Numbered from the stretch's first letter, positions 51,101 through 64,000 are shown. The stretch is 64,000 bases of DNA from Paragordius varius (GCA_964247055.1 OZ176052.1:6634001-6698000); one strand, 5' to 3'. The notes: a model not told the origin generated them from the letters alone. Translations and numbers: made by a program.

Positions 51101-54100
51101 AAAAAATAATAAACTATGCCATAAAGATATATTTCATATTAATAATGAGTTATATTAGTTCGAAAACACATAATTTATTTTTAGGATGAATTTGAATTGT
51201 AAATGGTATGCTTTTTATCATAATACGCTCATGGAATATATTAATTATCTGTATATATAAAGGTGTATTCAATATACATTTGTTCCGAGCATGCGGCTCG
51301 AAATTTGAGTTATCAGGCATTTACTCCTCAATTCGGATTTTATGAAGTGATTGGCAAATTTTTGGGAATGGTATATTTTACATATTTGCGCTTTTTAATA
51401 ATAAGTTATTTAGCGGTCAATGAACATTAAATGGTTAACATATATTTTTATGGTTTATTTAGGAACTGTTAGGTATGAAAATTAATGCACCCTTTTCCGT
51501 ATATCCTTCTGTATATACTCTTCCAATGCTCACCATAAGTGAAGATAAAGGTTAATCCTTTTTTATCCATATATATTTCTAAATATGCTGTTATATAATT
51601 ATAAATACGATTTTAATGATGATCGGGATTGAAAATTATTAAAATAACAGCAACATACTAGCTAATTTACATATCTTTTAGGTTTTATTCTGAATTAAAT
51701 TAACGGCCGACATTTTTTGCTTTATTATTTTAGGAAATCAAAATGTAAAGGTATTAAATGAATTACATTTTAGCATTTAAACGCTTATATGTAAAACATT
51801 AATAATATTTCATTGTATAAAATGTTTCTATTATTTTAAAATAATATATTTAGGCACAGCTATAGTTACTAGTGTCCCATCCGATTCTCCTGACGATTAT
51901 GCTGCTTTAATGGATCTAAAAAATAAACCCGCTTTTCGACAAAAATACGGTATATCGGATGAAATGGTTATTCCTTTTAAACCGGTAAATATGTTAAAAA
52001 ATATGTAAACTTTTGCCATACTAGTTAACAACCATATTTGAATATATTATGGATTTGTCGAATCTAAGATTTTTTTCGTTGTTGACAGATACATTTAAAT
52101 TATATTTTAGTAACTTTAAATACTATATATGATGAAATAAATTAAAGTTGTATGACATATCGATTTAATTGTTAATGTTTGAAACATTTATAATTATTGT
52201 GTGATGTTGAGAATTTTTCTTATAAATTCTGTGTTAGATACCCATTCTTGAGATTGAAAATATTGGAGTCATGTGTGCCGAAGCTTTATGCAAACAGTAC
52301 AAGGTCACCAGCCAAAATGATCGTGATAAACTTAAACAGGCCAAAGATGTACTTTACCTTAAAGGCTTTTACGAAGGCGTTAGTATTTATTTATTATTAA
52401 AGTTAAATTTATTTAATTTTATTCATTTTTTTATTTTACTGCAGATATATAAAAATTAATGATTAAATTTGTTTTCTCAACCCAATACAAGTATAACATT
52501 AAAAAACCGTGTTTGCGAATCTAGAAAGTACATAATAATCAGCATAGTCCAATAAGTTAACAATTTTATTTACAAATTTTTCATAAGAAGCATTATTGTG
52601 GTAACATTTTTACTATATTTGGACATATATCAAAATATTTCAGGCCCTAAAATTTTGACATATTTTTGTTTTTTACTAGATTATGGTTATTGATGATGCA
52701 CGTTATAAGGGTCGAAAGGTACAAGAAGTGAAAAAAGAAATTCAACAGGAGCTAATATCACAAGGGCTTGCCAACATTTATATGGAACCTGAAGGGACGG
52801 TAATTTCAAGATCTGGAGATAAATGCGTTGTTGCACTTTGTGATCAATGGTTGTTATATAATTTTTTTAAAAATTTGCTAAAATACCGTTTATAATGATT
52901 TTAAAAGGTTAACTTTTTTCGATTGTAAATGTATTAAATAAATTTAAACATTTCGAAATTAGAGTATAATAAAGCATTAGGGGATTTCAACATTTTCACC
53001 TGTAATTAACACGGAATCGTAATGATATATTAGGTTTTTGGATTACGGTGAGCCTTTTTGGAAGGGTATGGTGCAGCAATACGTAGAAAATAATCTTGAT
53101 ACGTTGGAAAGTTCGGAAATTAGGAAAAATTTTCTTGCCACCTTAGACTGGTTGCAAGAACATGCTTGCTCTCGTCAGTATGGACTTGGTATTGCAATTA
53201 ATTAATTTTATTTAACAATTATCGGTATTATATATATATATATATTGCATCACTAGGTTGGGTAACCGGTTATAACTAGTATATGATTGTAACGGCTTTC
53301 AAAAACCTCCTAAAATTTTAATATTTTATTGCGAGATATCGTATTAAACTAAGTTTAAATAAATATTTAGTTTAAAGTTTTTGTTGCAAGTTTACCAGTT
53401 TGATTGGTAAAATTTTGTTTTCTGTCATATTAATTTACTGGTTTAAACCCTAAACTACATATAAAGCAGTTAGTCTGGTTGGTTTTGACAACATAAGAGT
53501 ATCATGTTATATATATATATATATATATTTGTAATACACCCTTAGTAGGGTAGATAAACCAACTTCAGCGCATTATTTTTTATATACATCTTCATTGTTT
53601 TGTTGTAAACGTGTTCCGCTTAATAGGAAGTAAAATACCTTGGGATCATGATTGGTTGATTGAATCATTGTCGGATTCTACTATATACATGGCTTATTAT
53701 ACCATTGCACATATTTTGCAGCAAGGTGATTTGGAAGGCCATAGCCGAAACAAATTCAATATAAAGTATTTTTACGCCCGTATTTTTATTAGTATTTTTT
53801 GTAACCACGCTTACATTTAATAGGTTTATCAAACGTTTATATTATAATTTTTATCCTATTATATCATTTCTTATTTTAAGTATTATTTATAATTTATTTT
53901 AAAAATTAAAATTACGCAACTATGACAAATTTTTGGAAATATACCCCAACGATATAGCAAAAAATTAATTTATAAGAAGTCGGAAATTCCCACGAATCCA
54001 AATAAGCAATTATATTAATCAGTAATATGTTTAAAAATTAATTTATGTTGAGAGTTATTAGTTTCGTATACAACAAAAAATTAATATTTAATTTTTATTA

Positions 54101-57100
54101 TTGTAATTTCATTGCATTTCTAAAAATTATATATACTATTTCCTCTTAAAATATAGACCTACAGATATGACAGATGAAGTATGGGACTACATTTTTGATT
54201 TACGATCCGCAATTCCCACAAACACAGCTATATCTGAGTCCGCTCTAAAACACATGAAACGTGAATTTCTATACTGGTACCCCATGGATTTACGTGTGAG
54301 TGGGAAGGATTTGGTTCCCAATCATTTAACTTATTGTTTGTACAACCATGCAGCTATATGGGCTAATGATAGGTTTACTTTTAATATTTATTCTTATATA
54401 AAAGATTTTCCATCCATAAACCCGCTAATAAAGATTTTAAATAAACCACGCATATTGACCAATTAGATCATGTTGATCAGCATGCACTTTTACGATTTTT
54501 AAAAAGGCCCATTTTTTAGTTCTAATTGTTCAAAGTTGAGAAGACTTTCCCATATATTTTAAATATTTGTGGATATTGTGGAACCCTTATAATGAGTAAA
54601 AAATGTAAATAAAATAGATTTAATTATTTTTTTAATTTTTTTCATATTTTTAAAAATACAGGTGCAATATTTATTTTTATATTTTTTCCACAATCGGACT
54701 CATTATGAAATCTCTGTTTTCTCGAATTTATTTAAAGTTTTTATTATAATTATTAATCGCTAGATCAAAATGGCCCAAAGCATTTCGTGCTAATGGTCTC
54801 TTGAACCTAAATTCTCAAAAGGTATTAATTTTTTATATTTTTAAAAAATGGTGTAATGTCTGATCCTTTATTGTGTATAATATTACAGATGTCGAAATCT
54901 ACTGGAAACTTTATGACAATCGCACAGGCTTTGGGGCACGATGAGCAACTACAGAGAGGTAATATCCATAAAATTCCCTACATATTTTTGTCTTTTTTTC
55001 TTAGCTAAAGCAAATTGGTGCCTATTGTGATTTTTACATAAAAAAATTATAAATTACTCAAATATTGACTATAATATATATCTTTCAAATTTTAAGCAAT
55101 TGCGTTTTTCCACTTAATAAAAAACTATTTGTCAGTTATCAAAACGATATTTCCCATTTCGAATAAATTCTTTTATATCGAACGGAATTCATTTTTATTG
55201 ATTGGAAGAAAGATTTTTTCGGCCTACAAATGCAGTATTATGACATTTTTATATGCAATTTACAGAAGGCCGTGAATTTTTTGGTGCTGATGGTACACGG
55301 TTAGCTTTGGCAGATTCTGGCGATTCCTGCGTTGAAGATTCCAATTTTAGCGTGCAAACTGCCACCGTTAATGGTGTCCTTAGACTTTATACTTTGTTAC
55401 AATGGATAACGGGATTTGTTGTGGAGTCATCGGGCATAAGTATTTATTTTTTTCGTATTTTGAATGGTATTAGCCATAAAGAGTTGTTCTACAATATGTA
55501 ATTACACCCTCTAAAAAGGCGATTGAAAGTTTAAGTAGATCTCGACGAAAATAAATCTATATCAAACAAATTTGCATGCCCTATTATCCAATGTTTATTA
55601 ATTGTCATTAGTTTTTTTATATATGGTTAAAACTCTAGTAATTTTGTTAAGTTTTTATTTTTTAGTGCGGTGCTACTTAACTAAACTAAGGACTAGTATA
55701 ATATTTATTATTGGAAATATATCATTTATTATCTGAAATCGATATCGAAAAAGATTATTGATCTATAGGAATTTGGATTTTTATTAGTATGTTTGAACAA
55801 ATAATGTGATTTTTCTCATTTTCCATAATAAATGATATTTATTTTATTCTAAATTTATGAAATAAATATTAACGAAATTTGCTATTTTTCTACAAGCTGA
55901 CATAGCTTCATTAGATTCCATGGTCCAAGATTTATGTTCAAGCTCTGGTTTTGGCAATGATACTATACGAAGAGGATCAAAATACACAAATTTTTTTGCT
56001 GATCGAGTCTTTGAGAAGTGAATTATAATATTTTTCTTATTGGTTAAATCATGATATTTTTAGGTGAAACGGCTTAATTGTTTAAAAAGTAAAAAGTATG
56101 GAAATCGTATTTATTTAGCATGTGTATTCGGTTTGATTTAATGGCATTTTTTAAAAAATCTATCGGGTTATGCTGGTTGCCGCATGATAGAGTTTTATAT
56201 AATATTTTACTCTTATAATTTAAACTTAATTTATTTAACTTTCTTACGCCATTATCTGATGGATAATAATTTGAAAGCAATTTATGCAATCATTTTTTTG
56301 CATATATAAATAATAAAATTAATTTGTATTTTTTTGTAGCGAAATCAACGATGCTATTCTGCAAACAGAATATTTTTTTGACCGCATGATGTACAAAGAG
56401 GCTCTCAAAATCTGTTTCTTTGAATTTTTGGTAAATTAATCTGCCAATATTATTGCTTTTAATGAATACAACTTATTTACCAGTTAATTTTTAGTTTTAA
56501 CAAATTTATAACTTTTTATGAAGTAAAACTCAGAAATATTAATTTCTTTTATCGAATATAAATAGATTGGCATGCATGCATTTAAGTTTTTTAAAGATCA
56601 AAATCGTATTAAAATATATTTACAGTATGCTTTTTAATGGTTGTTTATTTTACACTATAGCAGTGCAATTTGCAACACAGGAGTGTATGAAAAAAAGAAA
56701 GGAAATAATTGTTATTCACATTCTGTTATTTTTTCCATATACTTGCAAGTTTTTTCCATCTACTACTGTGTTGCCAATTTACTATAGTGTAAAATAAGCA
56801 ACCATTAAAATGCATACTGGTATTGTCATAGATTTTATTATTTTATTTTTGGCGTGTACAAGAAAAGTTTTATTATATCACAAAACATTATTTAGATCGA
56901 TAAATTTTACGCACTTCAAATAAAAAACATTATTAATGTGATTAAGTACTTGGTTGCACATTGTTTTAGATTATAATTATATTACGGTAAAATTTAATCG
57001 CCCGCATGTTATCTAAAAAATAATTGTTAAACCAGGATGCTTTTTAATACTAGGAAATAGTGTGTGTGTATATATATATCAAATATTTTATTTGGATAGA

Positions 57101-59886
57101 TTTTAGCACAAAAATTTTTTTAGTCAACGGTATAATTATGTGTGATTTTGTATAAAACACGTTTTCTTATGCGATTATTAATTATTTAATAGAGCTGCAG
57201 AGACAGGTATCGTGAACTTTGTATGGATTTAGGGATGAATTATTCCCTGCTTGCACGTTACATTGAAGTTCAATGCTTGTTACTTTCACCCATTTGCCCA
57301 CATATAACGGAATTCGTTTGGCTCAAATTGTTAAAAAAGGTTTTGTTGATCTTTATCCTAATCACACTTACTTCAAATACGATTTGACCACTTTGTTAAA
57401 GCGGCAAAACGAAAAATTTACTGAATATATATAGCTTAAATACAGTATAATTAATAATTAAAGACAAAATGTATCAAAACTATTACAAATATTAGTTTAA
57501 AAAGACAATCATATTTATCGTTTTGGTTTGCAAAATAAGGCAAAGATGTAATTGATAGCACATACTTTAAAGAGTATGGTTGTTTTTATAAAAATTATCC
57601 TTTAGTTTTCACATTTTTCCTTTATGAATTTGAGTTATATCTTAAATTTTAACATCGATCTGGAATATACCACAAACTGAAAAATATTTTTTAAAAACAA
57701 TATTCAATGAGCTCTAATAATTTTTTTAATAAATTAGGATTACTCTATTACATGTGCAAAATGGCCAATAGCGGGTCCAGTTGACAAAAATATTTTGGAA
57801 GCCTCCAAATATTTATGGAAAACTATTCATGATTTTCGCATTCATTTGAAAGGGTTAATGTCAGGGAAAAAGGTTGCCCCTTTTATTCCACTTAATAGAT
57901 TTCATAATGGTCTTGATTCTAACTTGCAAATTTTTAAAGATTAATTTAAATCTAATTTAATAAAATTTAACAGAAAGAATTTATCAAGAATCCAACATGT
58001 GCAATTATTTACGTGGCTAAAGATTTACCTGAGTGGCAACGCATAGTAAAGGAAACGTTAACCCATTTAAAAAAGGTTTTTGCATAAAACTCATATTAAA
58101 AATGTTATAAAATCAATGATATAATGGTTTTTTAACCTTTATGGTGTATTTGTTTTAGCATAATGGTGGAATACTTCCTGATAACAAAATTATATCTGAT
58201 GCTTTATATGGTAACTCGAGGTTGGAAAAATACAAGAAAAAACTCATGCCATTGGTTCAAACCATTAAAGTTAATAGAAATTTTACGAATATCTTTTGAT
58301 GCCACAATTAGGGTTTCGTTTAACCGGTTATAAAATTATAACCATTCTACCGCTTTTATATCTAAAACATAATTTAAACAATTATTCAATTTTGATTCTA
58401 TATTAGTTTCCATAAAAAATTACATCAATCCCATTTTTTACAAATTAATCTCTATATTATAATTCAGTCATGTGATAAACACACGACTATTTTTTTTATC
58501 GGTCATAGCGGTATTAAAACCGGTTAATAAATTAGCCAATATACTGCATCCCTTTTGTGTTTATTTTTTATTTTTATAATTTTTAGGAAAATTTTGATCA
58601 ACAAACTCTATATCCGTTTGATGAAAGAGAAACTTTGCAAAAAAATGAAAGATATATAGCCAACACTTTGGGGGTAAATTATCAAAAAAATATTTACATA
58701 ATATACTGGAATTAATTATATAATTTTTGTTTTATACTTTGATAGGATCAATTTTTATGGATATCATATATTGAATTTTATCACATAGTTAAAATTGGTC
58801 GAAATATTTTATACAACCGATATTGATCCTCACACGACGACTGACAAGGCATTACTTAATATTCGAGAAGAATGTTGCCCTGGGAAGCCTATTATTGTTT
58901 TCCATCAAGAGACTGTTCGCACCATAGATTTCATAAATAAGCAAGTCGGTGTCCCATACTTTGAAGTTAAAATCTCTCTAATACATGGCGAGAGTATTGA
59001 CACAGTTGTTACAAGTATATATATAAAGCTAAATATATATTTAAGGCCATATGGCTGACTTGACCTAATTTCGTCCTATGAATGAGTCATGCGAGTAAAC
59101 CGACTCATATCTTATTTTTGAGATATAAGCTTATTAATTTTGCGTCACAAAATTGCTGGCTCAAAATTTTTCCATCTCAATTTTTTGAGTGGAAGTTATT
59201 TAAGCCATTTATACCATTTGAGACATTCGCGGTATATCCCCCGAAATGCCTACGTTGCTCATTAACATGGCCCCCTTACATCAGTTAATAAATTCAAATC
59301 TAGTAGGGAAATCGTAAGCGGTGACAAGCAAAGCTTGAGCCTTTCATAAAAGTTAAAATACCGATTTGGATATTTTAAAAAACAAAATATTTTTATCAGA
59401 ATAGTTTGTAAGAATATAACAATTGCACAAAACATGTTGATTGAATTTTAACTTAAGCTGAATATATATTTTTCTTATATATTCATTTTAATTTTCATTA
59501 AAATTTGTTAATATAACTTTGCCCTATCATTGTTTTTGCTAATATTAATATTAAGTTGTTTTATATTACACTATTTTTTTGCAATAGAATTACGCAAGGT
59601 GTGCAATATTTCAGGCAATGATGACAGAAATATCCAATTATTCAGATTTAAGGATCCTGTTTTAGGGCCTCGAACATTAACATCTTGCCTAGATTATACG
59701 GACTATATACAGAATTTGTCCATAAAATCAAATAATACGCAAACATTAGATTCTGATTTTATACTTGAATTACTTCCTTCTAATGGCAAATTTATGTTTG
59801 ATGATCAAGATGGCAAAATCAAATTTGTTTCGGACAATGAGAAAGAATTTGAGATTGGCTACCAATTAATTTACCATGTAAATTAA
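48168..59886 (+). CDS. LARS1: Cytosolic leucyl-tRNA synthetase
   Basis: It charges tRNA-Leu with leucine in the cytosol. I placed 26 exons: 48168-48389, 48413-48493, 48516-48797, 50012-50188, 50361-50428, 50629-50854, 51263-51370, 51463-51550, 51854-51984, 52238-52378, 52680-52849, 53034-53188, 53627-53765, 54157-54372, 54764-54821, 54889-54958, 55266-55439, 55897-56017, 56340-56430, 57193-57339, 57738-57872, 57974-58075, 58159-58269, 58587-58673, 58789-59014, 59588-59886. Every junction keeps frame, giving 1274 residues (human 1176). The ATP-site HIGH motif is HLGH at 63-66 and KMSKS is at 754-758. The CP1 editing domain has [13 protein letters not shown] (299-311) and VPSDSPDD (425-432). 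Further signatures are [66 protein letters not shown] and, in the C-terminal domain that vertebrates use in the multisynthetase complex, CCPGKP and DPVLGPR. Introns 1 and 2 are only 23 and 22 nt. The catalytic set is intact and the gene looks functional. Confidence 0.97.
48390..48412 (+). other. 23-nt spliceosomal intron (LARS intron 1)
   Basis: Sequence GTAATTTTAATC...TTTTCAG, between GAA (Glu) and TTT (Phe), phase 0. Removing it restores CE-FAIGY, matching CEFAVGY of other LARS proteins. Its length is not a multiple of three, so retention breaks the frame. Confidence 0.9.
48494..48515 (+). other. 22-nt spliceosomal intron (LARS intron 2)
   Basis: Begins GTAGTAAAAT and ends ATTTAAG, phase 0, between AAA (Lys) and GCG (Ala). 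Its removal restores CTGMPIK-ACADKL, the conserved LARS sequence. There is no room for a separate polypyrimidine tract. Confidence 0.9.
49491..49782. mobile_element. TA-flanked MITE, copy 3 (LARS intron 3), with internal tandem repeat
   Basis: The left end is TCATTTACAACTCAAAATCACC and the right end is roughly AATTGGTAT, diverged versions of the ends at 44742 and 50971. Near the right end (49679-49775) the motif GGGTGAATTTCAATTGTTCAA is repeated about four to five times in tandem, apparently an amplification of the subterminal repeat. Confidence 0.5.
50971..51206. mobile_element. TA-flanked MITE, copy 2 (LARS intron 6)
   Basis: 236 bp between two TA dinucleotides. The inverted ends are CCATTTACAGTTCAAAA and TTTGAATTGTAAATGG. 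The body (AAATTACCTATATTTTT ... AATAAACTATGCCATAAA) matches 44742-45035. No coding capacity. TA flanks fit Tc1/mariner-like or related superfamilies. Confidence 0.75.
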
Positions 59887-61576
59887 GGCTTTATATTTGC
59901 TTTCAAATAATATTGTGATTATCATACTTCATTAAATTATTTTGTCATTTTAGGTATTTATTTTCGTTATCACACATTTTTTCGGGCAAATTATTGCATC
60001 TTAACAAATTTTCGGAGATCTACAAAAAATTTAGTTAATACAACTAATAGAGCTTGTGCCTTTAGTCAATAATTAACAAACAATAATGTTTTAATACAAA
60101 AGACCAACAAGTTATTATGCATTACTAACGGTTTACATTTGAGAATTATTTTATTCAAATATGTTTAATTACTAATGATAAGTTAAACATAACATTTATA
60201 ATTGCGATTTTTCTTAATAAGCGATTGGTTATTTTAAAATGGCCTACATGTTTTATAATTTAATATCTGTTAAAACTTATGGTGGTCACAATAAAGAATT
60301 AGAAATGAGGTTTACCATGATCTAAATTGAGGCAAAGATTTCTTTTTATATGTCCTTGTGAATAAAACACCTTACAAAGAAGTTCTTGCATAATATACTG
60401 GCATGTTAATTCACCAAACGTGATATAGTCATAAATACGGGGAGAACGCAGTAGATTTGTTGGCCCAAAGTTGATGGGTTAAGCACTATATATACTGTTA
60501 CTTACATAATTATAGACGGGAATAATAATCAACTTTATTAATTTGTCGTCATTCTTATTTCAAAATACGAAGTATGTTTTTTGTGTAAAAAAACTTTAAA
60601 CCAATTTTATGTTATAAATCGAAATCTTGAGTCGAATTTTAATAAATCATAGGATTGTTGAGTGTTAGCAGATTTATATTTTACTTACGGGGAAAGAAAA
60701 TCAAAGATATTAGGGTTGCAAATTGCATTAATTTAGAATGTTTTTGAAAAAATAAGTTTTTTGAAAAATAAAATCATGGTGACATTTTTGAGATCTTGCA
60801 TAATTAATCCATTAAGCCTTAACAGTCTCACAACATTAAATAAATAATTTTTATCATCAAGTTTGATGTAATACAATTAACGACTAAACTAATTAAACTC
60901 TCAGCATTGCTAGAAAAAATTTTGGAGAGCCTATATGTACCCATTTTTGTGTTTCATATTAATTAGATTAAAATTAAAGGAATGTTAACTTAAATCATTT
61001 GGAGTACCAAAAATTTATATGTCTAGTCATCAAAATACGCCTCCATCTTTTAACATAAAATAAGCTGGGTTTTTTATATAAAAATTATATAAACCATTAT
61101 TGGCATCTGTTTGTTTTGGGTGACACAAATTCAAATGCCGTTATTATTGTACTTTTATAACCTCCATAAAAATTTAGGAGATGTACGCTATATAAGAAAT
61201 AAATGACAAAAAATAAAAATGCGTCAAACATCTGATTATATTTTGGCAACTTTTAACTATTAACAATGTTTACAGTTACATCATACATTTATAAAGGCAA
61301 TTAAAAAATTTAAACACTCAATGAAGCAAATTATAATTTTTATATTTTTAAAATTTACCAAATTTTGAGATGTTAAAATAAAAAGTGTAAGCCAAAATAC
61401 ATAAAATGTTATGTGCAAAAATTTTTAATAATAGCATTAAATATATCATATAATTTTATTAAACTCAAGAAACCAGTAATCGTATTAAGTAGAAATAATC
61501 AATTGAATCATACATTCAATTTTTAAATAAAAAGATAAAATTTGCATTCATTACCACCCATAATAAAAAAGACATT
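59887..61576. other. LARS 3' flank and intergenic sequence
   Basis: No gene seen. An AATAAA at 60290-60295 and another near 60360 could end the LARS transcript. The rest is AT-rich sequence without recognised repeats. Confidence 0.4.
60290..60295 (+). terminator. Possible LARS poly(A) signal
   Basis: AATAAA about 400 bp after the LARS stop codon. Such hexamers are frequent by chance at this base composition, so this is only a candidate. Confidence 0.3.
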
Positions 61577-62300
61577 TGGTAGAACGAAAACGCAAAAACA
61601 TAAAGTACCTTTTTTAAATTTTTAATCATGAATCACCATCATTTTCTGGGTAGATTTAATCAACTAAAATATAAGATAAAAAGTTTATTAATATATTAGA
61701 AAATAGATACCTAAATTCTAGAAGTATTTTCAACATAATTTTAAATATTGGGGGCTAAAGTTTGAAAGGCAACTAAATAGGGGTGACTTGGCTTTTTAAC
61801 AACTAATTTGCAAAAAAATATTTTCTTCATGATAAAAAATTCAAACTTTATATTTTTGCGTTTTCGTTCTACCAAATGAAAAACTATTCTTCACCAAATG
61901 AAACAATGTTAGTGTTGCCTGCTTAGTTTTTGGAGTGCTGTTGCATTCAAAGCTTTTAAAAAATTATTTGTTTTTATTTTTCTATTTGACGTCATTGGTG
62001 AATTCATATAAGCCTTTTTATATTTTTTTTAAAATTTGGCTGGCAGAACGAAAACCAAAAACATAAAGTATCATTTTTGAATTTTTCATCATGAAGAAAA
62101 TATTTTTTCGCAAATTTAGTTGTTCAAAAGCCAAGTCAACCTTATTTAGTTCCCTTTCAAACTTTGAATGTTTTAGCCCCCAATATTTAAAATTATGTTG
62201 AAAATACTTCTAGAATCCAGGTATCAATTTTTCAATATATTAATAAACTTTTTATCTTATATTTTAGTTGATAGAATCTACCCAGAAAATGATGGTGATT
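61577..62300. repeat. Long inverted repeat (fold-back element)
   Basis: The arms at 61630-61876 and 62040-62300 are inverted copies with high similarity. Landmarks are AATCACCATCATTTTCTGGG, TTTCAACATAATTTTAAATATT, GGGGGCTAAA and the arm tip TAGAACGAAAACGC. The tip is also present a third time, in inverted order, at about 61577-61620, so the left arm is itself a small TIR element. The spacer is about 160 bp. No coding capacity. Confidence 0.8.
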
Positions 62301-62729
62301 GAATATTCAATCTGCATTTAATTATTTTTTGCATCTCATATTCTTCAATCTAATATAAGATCATCATGAACGCACACCGCATCGTATATCAATATTAGAA
62401 ACAAATTACCTGTATTAATATCAATAAGAAGAATGCTAATTTTAAACATAATATTATGAATATTTTGTATAATTATACATTTGTAATTTAAATAAATTTA
62501 TTTATATTTGGCGATATTCAGATACTTTAAAGGATGTTTTATATATCTTGATCTTATTTTCAATCTTTGGTGACATAAGGTGTTTATTAAAATATACATA
62601 GTTGGATTTTGAAAATAAAATGTTAAATTTAAAACCGCAACATGCATTTTTACCTGTATGCTCAGATATGTTAACTATATTTAATATATTAGTCATCAAT
62701 GTAAAACAAAAAAAAATAATTTTCCTAAA

Positions 62730-63340
62730 AATTTAAAAAACCATAAATTATAGTGATTTTAACCTGTATAGATTAATGTATCCAAAATATATAGTAATTA
62801 ATAAATTAGCAAGGTTGAACAAAAAATTAAAAATTTTACTAATATATTAAAAACCGCAATTTTTACCTGTATTTATTAAAATGTCCAAAATATGTAGTAA
62901 TTAATTACAATTAACAATGTCAAATAGAAAAACAAGAAAAAAAAAAATTTTAACTAAATTTATTAAAAACCGCAATTTTGACCTGTAATTATTAAAATGT
63001 CCAAAATATGAATTAATTACAATTAACAATGTTGAATAAAAAAAACAAAAAAAAAATTAAATTTTTACTAAATATATTAAAAACCGCAATTTTTACCTGT
63101 ATTTATTAAAATGTCCAAAATATGTAGTAATTAATTACAATTAACAATGCAAATCCTAAAAAACAAAAAATTTTTTTACTAAATTTATTAAAAAACGCAA
63201 TTTTTACCTGTATTTATTAAGATGTCCAAAATATGTAGTAATTACAATTAACAATGTTAAATAAAAAAACAAAAAAAATAAATTTGACTAAATTTATTAA
63301 AAACCGCAATTTTTACCTGATTAAAATGTCTGAATACTTA
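62730..63340. repeat. Minisatellite, unit about 112 bp, about 5-6 copies
   Basis: Units begin near 62736, 62848, 62965, 63078, 63186 and 63297. Each holds AAAACCGCAATTTTTACCTG, then ATTATTAAAATGTCCAAAATATG, AATTACAATTAACAATG and an A-rich run. The central units are very similar, the outer ones diverged. A lone AAAACCGCAA ... TTTTTACCTG at about 62630 may be an edge copy. Confidence 0.88.
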
Positions 63341-63887
63341 AAAATTGACAATGAAAAACATAAAAACAAAACTATCTAAAATCTACTTAAATTTTCACAA
63401 ATATATATTTACCTGTGTTTTTTAATTAGTAATAACAACTATATAAAATAATACCAATTTCGATTAATTGAGGTATTTATCATGTTGAAAAATATTAATT
63501 ATTAAATTTAATTATGAATTAACATAAATAATCTTAAAATACCCATTTTACTAATTATAAAAAGTTTAAAGATAAAAACCCAGAAAATTCCGCATCTAAA
63601 TACGTAACAACAATATTTCAAATGTTAACATAAATTGCTATAATCTCAAAATTTAACATTACAAAATATCCATCAAATTAAGCCTATGTTAATTCTCACG
63701 TCAATCCTCTTTTATATGTGCACCACGAAATGATTTTGTTGATCAGTATTTTACGCATTTGATAAACCATTTATGTTATTTGACTGGCAATAAAATTACT
63801 TAACATACATTAAAATGCATACTCTATATGTTATATTATAACGTTTGGGTTTAATATATTGGTCATGTTTTTATCTTTAGGGAGAAA

Positions 63888-63939
63888 ATGGTTAAATTGC
63901 TTTATACGTTTTTCGGAAGGCGCTTAAAAGCCACGATTT
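63888..63939 (+). CDS. Possible first coding exon of a gene beyond the right edge
   Basis: An ATG eight bases after an acceptor-like tract (ttttatctttag at 63880) opens a short frame, MVKLLYTFFGRRLKATI, that ends at a strong donor (gtgagt) at 63940 in phase 1. The local base composition is less AT-rich than its surroundings. I do not recognise the peptide. The acceptor before the ATG would fit a 5' UTR intron or a trans-splice site. Confidence 0.35.
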
Positions 63940-64000
63940 GTGAGTATTTGCATTTTTTACGATGGACGCTATTTTTCGTAAATTTAAAATAACTGCATTG

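Noticed and set aside
56074-56797. Open frames at 56074-56289 (minus) and 56567-56797 (plus)
   Set aside because: They lie in LARS introns, begin without conserved context and resemble no family; they are chance frames in AT-rich intron sequence.

Overview
The window is nuclear DNA of an invertebrate animal. It is very AT-rich, its genes are cut by many GT-AG introns, and the spaces are packed with DNA-transposon remains. The proteins (an ERG-type potassium channel, an APMAP-like membrane propeller protein, a rhodopsin-like receptor, cytosolic leucyl-tRNA synthetase) point to a metazoan. I cannot name the phylum with confidence. The extreme AT bias and two introns of 22 and 23 nt suggest a fast-evolving lineage.

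Left part (1-17.2 kb, minus strand): the N-terminal half of an ERG/KCNH channel gene. Five exons between 17197 and 11793 join in one frame and encode the eag/PAS domain and the cytoplasmic linker. The membrane core was not found and probably lies beyond the left edge. A further minus-strand exon (1061-1876) ends in phase 0, where a second, ERG1b-like start would be expected. Introns hold a fold-back repeat, nested hAT elements, and a 2.2 kb Helitron between two direct copies of host sequence.

Middle (17.2-32 kb): no convincing gene. It holds a second Helitron copy, a tRNA-derived SINE and microsatellites.

Right part (32-60 kb, plus strand): an APMAP/strictosidine-synthase-like gene in eight exons (32000-42489, 390 aa), an intronless seven-helix receptor (43503-44636, 377 aa), and LARS1-type leucyl-tRNA synthetase in 26 exons (48168-59886, 1274 aa). 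All splice phases close in both multi-exon models. APMAP introns carry two hAT elements and a third Helitron nested in a TA-flanked element. A TA-flanked MITE family occurs three times around the receptor and LARS.

End (60-64 kb): a LARS poly(A) signal, a long inverted repeat, a roughly 112-bp minisatellite, and a possible first coding exon at the edge. The genes look like unrelated housekeeping or signalling genes that are simply neighbours. The mobile elements are DNA transposons, Helitrons and SINEs; I recognised no retrovirus-like or Polinton-like element.
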